Made by a program: the position numbers and the translations under genes. Positions 49,910 to 61,300 of a stretch of DNA of 64,000 bases are shown in pieces; the first letter of the stretch is position 1; every line of letters begins with the position of its first letter. The notes beneath the pieces are model-generated. The model saw only the letters and a program-made list of their open reading frames with translations. It was not told the origin of the DNA and searched no databases. Source of the stretch: Copromyces sp. CBS 386.78 (Eukaryota > Ascomycota > Sordariomycetes > Sordariales > Sordariaceae); contig MU839136.1 in the NCBI GenBank assembly GCA_030685235.1, positions 62,001 through 126,000 on the forward strand, in the 5' to 3' direction.

Positions 49910-50100
49910 TTTTCTTTAGCAAAGGACCACGGGGTTATTAAAGGAGTAGGGTAGTTCATTACAAGTAGGAGTAGATCAGCTGCTTAGTCAGGTGCCATTA
50001 GTTATAGGTTTGAGCCTTAAAAATAAAAGAAGAAGGAATTTCCTTCGAGATTTGAGAAGAGAGATAGGCAACTTAGACTAGACAATACTCCTTCTTAGAA
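49910..50100 (+). mobile_element. Second low-RIP islet, possible SINE-like insert
   Basis: At about 49.9 kb element B's reverse transcriptase stops and a stretch with intact CpA/TpG begins. On the plus strand TAGTTCATTACAAG (from 49952) resembles an A-box and GGTTTGAGCC (50007–50016) a B-box; 55 nt separate them, as in tRNAs with a long variable arm. An A-rich segment and a small palindrome (AAGGAATTTCCTT) follow. I could not find a target duplication, and the right end is vague. Confidence 0.28.
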
Positions 50101-51300
50101 GAATACATTCGAATTCTAATCCTAAATTCGTTTTCCTGTATTAAATTTATTCTTCCTTTGCTTCGTAATCCCCTCTTAAGAAAATTGATGTCTAAATTTA
50201 TTCCTTCAACCTCTCTCGAAGATCCGTTAGAGTATAATACTTTAATATTAGCTCTAATCTCCTCTAAGTAATCGATAGTTAGTATATAAGGATCTCCTCG
50301 TTTTTATTTTATAGATAGGATTTATTTTATAGTAAATTTATTCTCTTCTTTAAAATAATAATTCTTATAATTTTTATATTAATTGAATTAATTTTTCTAT
50401 AGTAGGGAGCTAGTCTTTCTTCTTATATAGTATTTTCTACTTTAAATTAAATAGTAATAAGGATGAAATAAATTTTAAATTCCTAATTAAATTAGCTAAT
50501 ACGAATTCGAAGAGTCTTCGGCCGAAATTTCTTATAGACGTTAAGGCTATCTCCGCTTCCCTCGGGATATTAATTTAAGAGCCGAAGGTTAAATAATAAA
50601 TAATTAATTACCTCTTTTGGTAAAGAAGTCTTTTATTCGATTTAATAAAGATTTTAATTCCGGATATATACGGATTTTAAGCTCTTCGTCTAATTTACAA
50701 TTTATTGACACCCTTTAACGAATATACTAACCCCTTTCCCCTCTTTAATTAAATTATAATCGACGCAAAATATAAAGATAAATTATTTCGAAATATTAGT
50801 TTAATAAAACGATAAATTAGAGACTAGAAAATTAATAGTTTAAACTATATAGTAAATTAAAGACTACGAATTAACGATAGACAATAAATCCCCCTTTTAC
50901 TACTTTTATTTATATTCGGTATAAATATTTGTAATTTATATGCCGAATTCCTCTTTAAAGTAATTATAACCTTTTTAAAGTATATTATATTAATATTTTA
51001 AATAGTTCTAGCCAACCTTTTACGAATAATTAACTTCTTATTAAAAATAAGTGTGGTTAAAAGGGTAATACTTACTTCCTATTACGATAATAATTATTAT
51101 TAATTAAATGAAATTATAACCGGACCTCTAAATTAATATAATACCTAATACCCTAATTACCCTAATCGAAATATAAATATTTTAATCTAAATAATATAAA
51201 GGTATTTAAAGGATAAAAAATATTTCGATAAAAAATACTAGATCTACCCGTCTCCGAATAACTATAATAACCTAAAATATAACCCTATACAACTACTAAC
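50100..51300. other. RIP-degraded repeat, unassigned
   Basis: This lies between the left-reading element B and the right-reading element C. The part to about 50.3 kb is less altered than the rest. Long-terminal-repeat DNA would be expected here, but I cannot delimit an LTR by eye. Confidence 0.4.
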
Positions 51301-54300
51301 ATATTTCCCCTTCTACTATAATACTTTAACTTAAAAACCCCTACTTTATAACTAATTATTATTAAATATTATATCTAATACCTCTTCCTCCCCTTCCGCT
51401 CCTAATACTCTAAAGCCTATACTGGGAATCTTTAATTCTACTACTCTCCTTACTAAAAGTAATACTATAATTTACGTCCGTAATATTAGCCCTAAGAAGA
51501 AATTTGACGGTAAGAAAGTTATTAAATATTTCGAACTCTTCGAAGAAGAAATCGGATATACTAATTTTAGTAATAACGAATTTAAAATTACTACTTAGAT
51601 CAGCTAATATAAAAAGTAGCCTAAGGACGTTACTAAGGGTATCCTCCGCTAATTTAAAATTAATATTAATATTATTTAGGAGAATTTTACTTCGGCTTTT
51701 AAGACTGCTTATAAAGTTAAAAATCCTAAGTAGACTAATAATATATTTATTATTCTAAAGAAATTCTATATTAAATATATCCCCTATAATAAAATAAAAA
51801 TTATTAATACTATCCTTAATTATTCTACCCTTTTCGCCTATTAATCTTTTACTAACCGTAATAGTATTAAAAATCTGGTAGTTAAAAACTTCTATAAGAA
51901 ATTATATATTAATACTAAGTATATAATTATTATTTTTATATATAAATTTAAGGAAGAGATTTACTAAATAAATTAGACTATTTTCGCTAGTAAGTTTAAC
52001 GACTTTATTATTAAGTAATTTAATAAAGTTAATACTTTTAAATCTTTAGCCTCCTCTAATTCTAATAAAGAAGAAATCGTTATTAAGACGTACAAGTCCT
52101 CTAGGAAGGTCGTTAAATTTAATAATAATATTTTTTCAAAAAATAATAATACCTTAATTATTAAAAAAATTATTTAAATTATTATAAAAAAGCTTATTAA
52201 AAAGTAATCCGCTATTAATAAGGCTGTAAATAAATTTACCGAAAGTTTTAAAAAGTTAGTAATCTAAATTTCCTAGAGTATTTACCCCCTTTCCTAAATA
52301 CCCCCTCCTACCCTTTAATAGCCTACTATTTACTACCCCTCTCAAATCTAATACCCTCTTATTTAAATTAATATTATTTAAATTAACGTTATATTTATTA
52401 ATAGTTTTAATCGAAATAGAATTTAGTACCCGTTATCCGGTAATTACTAATTTTCTAACGAATATTAAAAGGTTTATTATTAGTATAAAAAAAATTACTT
52501 TATATATAAGTACGTTAAGAAAGATATAAACCTTATATATAAATATTATTCTTTTTAGAAGGCTTAAATTTCTAGGGGTATACTATTTATCGTTTTCCTT
52601 AGCCCTAATTACAATTACGAGAATTGTATAAATTAGGAACTATATTGCGTTATATAAAAATAAAGGAAGGTCGGAGATTTACTAAAGTTTTTAATTGCTT
52701 TAGAACCGAATTATCCTGCCTATTCTAATTTTAAAATTTAGGAATTTAAATACTATAAGGGTAGTAATCCTAATAAGTCCGACTACGTTCCGAAGTTTAA
52801 TATCCTCTATTAAGGTGCTAAGGGAAAGTAGGAAGAAATATAGAAATTAAAAGGGAAGAAAATATTAACTTTAATTAATATTATCTAAATTAGGAGGTAT
52901 AATTATTTTTATAGTCCGATATTAGAGGTTCGAAAGTAGGTCGCCTCTATATATATTATTTTAATTAGAAATAAAGAACTTTTTAATAAATCTCCGAAAG
53001 TTATAGAATTGATTAATTCGGGAAATAAAGTCGAAATTAGTACAATACCCCCAACCTCTATAATAATTATTACCTTTAAAAAGATTAAGAAAGTTCGGGT
53101 TTCCGAAGGTAATTCCTCTAATAATACCCCTATATTCTCATTTATCCCCTTTATTTTAACTATTAATATAGTTAAAAAAGGAATTAAGCGTAACGTTAAT
53201 ACTATAGAGGAAAAGTAACCTACTTTTAAATTTACTACTAAGAAAATTAAGAAGGTCTACTTTTTTAACTAGTTTAAAAATCCTAAGGTTTATAACGATA
53301 TTACGGATTTAAAGGAATTTTACCCTATAACTACGAAATTTATAAACGCTAAGGTCTCGGTTACTATTAAAAATATTGTAAAATATAGCCCTATTAATAC
53401 TATAATTATTTACCGCTAAGTAGATTTACTCGCCGATATTATTTATAATAATAATTATAATTTACCTAAGCCTAAATTTAAATACAACGGTAATACTACC
53501 TATAATAATACCCCGGAGGCTAATAAATTTATCCCTATCGTACCTAAAGGACCTATCGTACTTAAAGGACCTATTTAGATCAATATTATAAATATTAAGC
53601 AGAAATTTACTCGTAGCTATACTTTAACTAATTTTATCGAATTAATAAAGGAGAACGTCCAAGCTATCTACGGTTAAATCGATTAATTAGTATTCGTTAA
53701 CATTCCTTTAGAATAATAAAAGATTAATAAATTTAAAACTAAGCTAATTAAAAGGGTATTATTCTATAACGCTTCTATTAATATTATTAAATACACCGAA
53801 ATATCTACTTTAATTTTAAGGAATAGGGTTACCCGACTTTCTATACTACCTACGCTAATAATTTCTATTAAAACGAAAGGAGGGGAGAAGATCGCCGCCT
53901 TATTTAATATAAGAATTAAATATAATACTATTTATAATGGATTAATAGATCGTTTCAGTCTAATAAATATTAATACCGAAATTACTAATATTAATAATAA
54001 TAATAGTTAGAAAGGGTTCTTTAATAAAATTTATAAAAAGATCTACTTATTCGACAAAAGTAAGGAAGTTTATTTCTTCATTACTGAAAACCGCTTACCT
54101 AACTATAAAATTATTTTAGGTTTGCCCTTCTTTTAAGATACTAATATTTATATAAAATATAATAAAAATAAGAAGAATTATACTTCTATTACTATTAATA
54201 GGATAATAATCTGCGCTACTCTAACTATTACCCCCGAAATATATAAAGGCGGTTAAAATTTCGAAGCCTAGAAGTTAATTAGAACTAATTAACGGGTTTA

Positions 54301-57300
54301 ATTCCCGAATAGTATTTACGGCTTCTATATAATTCAGTAGAAATAACGCTATAAATATTAATTCTCTAGTAAAAATAAAACTACTAAATTAGATAGAATT
54401 TAAAGAGGATAATAAAAAAATTATTATACTTATAGATAAAATAATAAAAAATTTAGTAAAAATATTATTTAAAGAGAAGGAAAAGTATAAGGCGTTACAA
54501 AAGGTTTAGGGGATTATTAGAAAAGGAAACGCTAATTCTAGGGTTAATTCGGGTTTGGAGAGTACTATTCGGCTACGTTCGGTATAAAATAGAGGAAGAT
54601 ATCTTAAGATTAGTATTAAAAAAAATTCGGAAGAATTAAAAATAATAGTTATTTTCCAGCAAATAAAGAGGAAGATTAAAAAAGCACTAGTAAAGGAATT
54701 TAAAAAGGCTATAAGGAAATCCGTAGGGAAAGCGAAACAAATACTAACGGCTCTTCGTATATAAATTAATACTATATATAAGAAAGTCGGTTAGAAAGTT
54801 AATTTAATTAATAACGTAAGTTCTAACGGATTAAAACCGGTAGGAAACCCTAATTAGAAAATAAATAAGTAGGCCTAAATATAGGAGCGGATTACTAATA
54901 TTCTAGAGAATTTCGGTACGGAGTAAGACAATTATATTATTCCCCGGTTTACGGAATTGATTAGAAGGTCGAAGTTAACCGAGGAGCGTCTTTAAATTAT
55001 AATTAAAATAGTTTAAAGTACTTTAAACAATAGCGAAATTAAATTATTTATTTATATCTTCTACAATAGGGAATATATTTTTGCCTAGGATTTTATAGAA
55101 TATAGAAAATTCGATCCCGATATAGCTCCCTCTTAGTAAATCCGTACTATTCTATACTTAGCCTAATAAATTAAAGCTATCCCTATCCCTAAAGCTCTCT
55201 ATAACCAAATTTATAATCTATTTAAGGAAAGGATAAAGAAGAGAATCCTCGAAGAAAATTACACTACTTATTAAAATAATTAATTTTTTATTTTTAAAAA
55301 GGATAAAAGTATATATTTAATTAATAACGTTTAGAAAATTAACCGGATTATTTTAAAAAATATAAATCTACCCCCGGGTTATAAAAAATTTAGCGAGGGC
55401 TTTAAAAATTATAAAATAATCTCTCTATTCAATTTCTTTTTTAATTATAATTAAATCCCTTTCGAAGAAATTAGTAAGGATATTACTACCTTTTCTATAC
55501 CCCTTAATTATTTTAGGATAATAATTTTACTTTAAGGAAGTACTAATTCTATCGCCTAATTTATAAGGGTAATAATTAGAATACTCTACAACCTAATTCT
55601 TAATATTTACTAACCCTATTTTAATAATATTTATATTAAAAGCCCCCGGATAAATTACAATAGGGAGGAAATTAACGTAAAGGGAATTAGGAAATACGTT
55701 TTAAAATACTTAATTAATATCGATAAAATTTTATTCAACGTAGAATTAGCCGGAGGAATTATTATAATTACTAAATCTAATTAGTACTAGAACGAAACTA
55801 TATTCGTAAAATATTTTTATAGTCCCGATAGGAGATCTTTAAATAAAAATAAGGTTATAAAAATTAATAAGTAAATTTACTACAAATATTAACCGGATAG
55901 GAAGGGCAAGGAAATTGAATAGATTAAAGCTTTTATTAGAATTATCGGATATTATAGAATTTAGATTAAGAATTTTAGTATTATTATAATCCCTTTTTAT
56001 ATATTAATAAAGAAGGGAGTCGAATAGATTTGGACTGAAAATAAGTAATTCGTAATAGAATACCTTTAATATTTTATAATTATTACCCCGATTTTAATAA
56101 CCTTCGTTTATAACGACCCGAAGTATAATATAATTTACTTTATAATTAACGCTTTAATCGAAGGATAGAGAATAATATTAAAGTAAATCGGCCCCGACAA
56201 TAAAAAATATCCTTATAAATTCGAAAGCGGGATTTAGTCGGAAGTTAAAAAATAATATAATATTATTAAAAAAGAGTTTTGAAGTCTCTTCTATATTTTT
56301 AAACGTTTAAGAAAATACTTATTCGGTATTCGTTTTATTATTAAAATAAATATTATAATCCTTATATATTAATTTAATAGTACTACTAGTAACGTCCTTA
56401 ATACTTTACTAATAAGATGGATTATGTAGATTAAAATTTTCGACTTCGAAATTAAATATATTTTTAGAAGTAAGAATATAATTGCCAATAATCTATTTCG
56501 CAAATTTTTAAAGCCTTCTAATTTCTATAAGAAGGAGTACGAAGTAAATATTAACGACTTTATAAATACGTAAATCTATTCTATCTTCATTATTTATACC
56601 AATATTCCAAAACTTATTTTTAAAGGAAATTAGTTAAACCTTTCCTACGAGATCTCTACTTACCTAATAATATATAAAGTTCCTAATTATTTGAAGGGAT
56701 CTATATTTAAACGTTAATTCTATAATAATATTATAAAATACTTTATTTCTAAAGGAGTTTTTTAATTATAACCGACGAATCTTTCGTAATTTCTACGGAA
56801 GTTAATTAATAATTTTACAGAGCGTAAGCAGATTATATTTCGCTATTACGATAAGGTAGGTTACCGAGGAAGGGAAGGGATATATTATTATATTACCGAA
56901 TATTACTATTAGAAGGGTATATATACCGACATTAAAGAGTTAATCCATTCCTATTCAATTTATTAAAAATATAATCCTAAAAGGTTCGAAGATAAATACT
57001 AATAAATATTTCTTAGTATTTAATTTATAGGAAAGTAAATTCTTAATATCTAATTTATACCCAATATAAGTAAAAAGAGAGTACCTTTATTAAAAGTTAA
57101 AAATAACCTTATTAATTATATTAAAATTATTATTCTATTTAATATTAAAGTAGAAAACGTTTAGAAGTTTTTTAAATTAGTCTTTTTCTACTAGGAATTT
57201 TTTATTTCTATTTTAATAAATAATAATTTAAAGTTTATAAGAGTATTTAAAGAAATAATTAATTTATTAGGGATCCTAAAGTATATTATTACCCCCTATA

Positions 57301-58300
57301 ATTCGAAGATGAATAAATTAAACGAATAAGGATATTTGATTATCGCCGCCTCTTTATTTAAAATAATTAATAGGAATAACGTTAATTAAAGGATATACTT
57401 ACTCTACGTTCTCTTTACCGATTATATAATAGTAAAAGGCAATTACGGATATATTCCCTTTTAACTTATTTATAATTATAACCCGATTACCCCTATTAAA
57501 TTTAATTTACCTTCTTAAAGAATAGTAAATTAAGAAAATAATAATAAGCGTATAATAAGAAAGGAGCTAATCTCTATTGTAGCCGCTATATATATAAATA
57601 TTAAATATTACTTCGCTTAAGCAGCCGAAAAAAATATAGTAGTAAGAAAGAAGGCTACTAATTACTATAATAAATATAACTAGCGAAGGATAAAACTTCT
57701 AAATAGCTAAATCGAAAAAGGAGATTTAGTATTAATTTACAATAGTATCTAGCGTATTAATATAAATTTTAATAGGAAATTGACTTACTAGTAAAGAAGT
57801 CTATATTATATCCGCCGAATTTCGGGTAATATTTACTATATTAAGACCTTCAATAGCATAGAAATTAATAAGCCGATTAATTTTTAAAGGATTAAGAAAT
57901 TTATTATAAGGGACAGTATAATATTAGTAGTAAACGAGCCCGAAGCTCTATTAAATTAGATTAATTTCGAAGGAGGATAAGGAGACTTTGAATAACCTAA
58001 TAATAAAATAATATTAGAAGAAATAGGATAGCGAGATTTAGGTACCGGCTTAAACGAAGAAAGGATAGTATTCGAATTATAACGGGTAATAAAATTTCGT
58101 ACTAAAATATAAAAAGTAAAAGTAGTAAGATAAAATTAGCGCCTAGAAATCCCCCTACTAAATATTAAATTACCGGGCAATTAGGAAAAAATAGACCCCG
58201 AAGAAGAGGAAGAAGAATTTTAATAGAAGATCGGATTCCGAATATAATACTTAACGGAGCTTTATAAAATGCGATAGATAATAAGGAAATCCGTACCCCG
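51300..58300 (+). mobile_element. Element C: RIP-dead Ty3/gypsy retrotransposon, gag to integrase
   Basis: The plus strand can be read through stops in the order gag (about 51.4–52.7 kb), aspartic protease (KIILGLPFF, about 54.10–54.14 kb), reverse transcriptase (FIFKKDKSIYLINNVQKINR at about 55.29–55.35 kb; ISLFNFFFNYN near 55.43 kb; PYFNNIYIK near 55.62 kb), RNase H (about 55.9–56.5 kb) and integrase (zinc-binding part about 56.83–56.99 kb, VGYRGREGI … KGIYTDIKELIHS). The gag–PR–RT–RNase H–integrase order is that of Ty3/gypsy. The Asp-Asp pair in RT reads Asn-Asn. No chromodomain is seen at the 3' end. LTRs were not delimited. Confidence 0.75.
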
Positions 58301-61300
58301 ACCGAAATTTTCAATTTAATATTTTTCTATTCTTTTTTCTTTTTTCTTTTTATTCTCTACCTTTTTCTTCCCCAATTTCCTCCCTATCCCTACGCATTAA
58401 AAATATATCCTTTTATTTCTTCCCCCTATTATTTTAATCTAAATTTATATTTTTTTATTTATTTATCTTATTTTTTTTATTTAAAAGTTCGAACAAAAGG
58501 AAATCCCCGCTAATTCTATAATATAAATAATCCCGACCTATTTCTAACCCTAATATACTAAAGGCCCTTAGGGAATTATAAACTTAAGTAGAAATAGGTC
58601 TAGAATATATAATTAAAAAATTAGCATATTATTTAAATATAATTACTATTTTTAATTTAAAGAGCAACCTATTTTATAAAGCTCTAGAAGGGAGGAGATT
58701 TATTTGGGCTACCCTTTTAAGGGAAAATTCTTCCTAAGGGAAACCTATTTTTTCGTTAACTATTTTTACCGCCTAAAAACCGCTTCTAAAGCTACCTTAT
58801 CCGTATTATTAATACTCTAATTTAACGGATATTTCTTTATACTCTTTAATTAAATATAGTATAAACTTCGCTACTTACGAAGGTAATCCAAATTATTAAA
58901 ATTAAGGATTACTATTAAGGGCTACCTAAAATTATTAGAAAAATTATTTAACTTTTAAATTCGGAAAAACTATTTAAATATTAGAAGATCTTACCTTCTT
59001 AATTAAATAATTTATTACTAATTACCTTACTAGGAGGTCTTAAATTAAAGGAAGAGAAATATCCGATTTTTTACTACTTCTCCTAAAAAAAATAATACTT
59101 TTAAACTATTTAAAATTATTATTAACTATTAAAATAATATAATAGAATATTAGCATTTAGCAAAGGAAACGATGCGATTTACCTTTTTAACTTTCTATAC
59201 TATTAGAAACTACCGAAATCTAAGGCTATTTAATTAAATATAAATTACTAAAGGCCGACCTCTAATTTTTACCTCTCCCGAAAAAAGAAACAACGAAATT
59301 ATATAAAACCGCTTTCGATTACTCCGTTACCGACGATTTATATACGTAGAATTAAGTATTAAACCGATAAAATAGCAATAAAGCTATTTAAACGAATAAT
59401 ACCCTCTAATAATTAGTTCGCTATAAATCACCTCCTAACATCTCAATAACTCCGGTTAAGCGTTTAAAAAGAAATCTCCACCCTTAGAACATAGCACCCG
59501 CGAAGGATAATAATTTTACTCTCGCTCTTCAAATACATTTACATTTTATTGCCTTCTATTCTTATTATTTTTACTTCTATTTACTTTTTCTATATTTTTT
59601 TACTATTTCTATAGCTAGAATTTTTTATTTTTGTACGAAAACGGTATTCTAAGCTTTAACCGCTTTCGAAGGGAAAATATATTACGAAATAAAGAATATT
59701 ACTATTATATAAAAATCCGTACTAAAGGAAGTATATTAAAAAATATACTATATAATATTATTTTTTTCTTTACTAAATTACTACTACCTTTTTTTATTCC
59801 CTCCGAAAAATGCCGATAGAATTACCCCGCCCCGAAATTTTTTTCGTAAGATCTCCTCCTCTTTAAAGATGACCAATAACCCCTTATCCTAAATTCGGAA
59901 TTACTAACTAGGGGTATATTAAATATTATAAAAGGAATGAAAACGCTTCCGAATTAATTAATCATCTTCATTTTCGCTAAAAATAATTTCTTCTTCAATT
60001 AGTATAAGTAAATAAAGTAGTTTCGCGCTCCCGAATTTATTATTAATCTTAATACCCTTAATATTCAAACCCTTCCCCTTCAACCTTAAAACTTCCGCTT
60101 TATACCGAATATATTTAAATTACTATATAAGATCCTAAGGAATAAGATTAGAATAATAAAACTATTAAGAAGGAACGAAACCTTTAATTGATATTAAAGA
60201 ACCTCTGCTTTTATTTTTAAATAAGAATTTATACTCTCTATTATAGAAATCCCTATAATATTGGTTAAAAGTTTTAAGGGCTTTAAAGAACTCTTAGGAA
60301 ATAATATAATCGATAGCCTTTTTAATATATTAATAGTAATTAATATAAATCCCCCCCTTAATATTCCGACCTATAGAAATATACCCAATAAAAGGAGCCT
60401 ATATAAGTAGAGTCTCCTATTATTATTTATTAATATAAATTAACGTAAAGATTTTTTAAAAATGGGCGACGTAGTAAATATAAATGATTTAATTCTTAAA
60501 AAAAAAATATAGTTAATAAAGGAAATAGAAATTAGCACCCAATTTAATTACTTATTTTTATCTAAACGCTTAAATTATTAATACTAAGATACGCTCTTTC
60601 TTAAAATTTAATAAAGAATTATAGTACCTTTAAGGCTAGCTACCCTTCTTTTTGATAAAAATTGGATTATAAGATTTCTTACCGAAAATACTTTCCGCCG
60701 CCTTTAAAATAATCCCCTAATATTCGATAAATATATTAAAATTCTTAATAAATTATAAAAGGAGAACGATATTTTTAAATAGCTTCTATTATAAATAGAA
60801 TAAATTTATAATTTATAGTACGCGGAAGGTATAGATCTTTATATATTTTGCGAATGTAAAGTAGGTCGCAGCGTACAGAATATTTTGAAGGCTATTTATA
60901 AGGATAAACGGATAATAGTTAAAATTAATATAGATTTTGGAGAGCATTTATTATTTACTATCGGGATATTTATTCGTATAATAAACTTAATTTATTATCT
61001 TTAAAGGGAATTAGAGAACGGGAATCGAATTTCTAAATATAATTAAACGGTTATAAATATTTATTTATAGTTCTTTAATATTCTAACAAAGCTATAGAAT
61101 TATATTAAAAGTAAAAAGAAGCGGGAAATTAGCGCGAATTATAGCTTAAATAGGGTTAGTTATAAAAAGCGAAAAAGAAATTAAAAATAAAACTATAATA
61201 TTAATATAAAAAAAATTTAGATAAAATAATAATAGTAATATAAATTATAAAAAAAGTTAAGAAAGAGGTAAGAATTGAAAATCTTTTATACTTAACTAAT

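Noticed and set aside
51504..51758. An 84-codon Leu/Ile/Ser-rich frame in the AT-rich block, and similar frames at 43837–44040, 53009–53218 and 59631–59819
   Set aside because: They are chance stop-free runs in RIP-degraded retroelements. Some are fragments of dead gag or pol, some are out of frame, and none is an independent gene.
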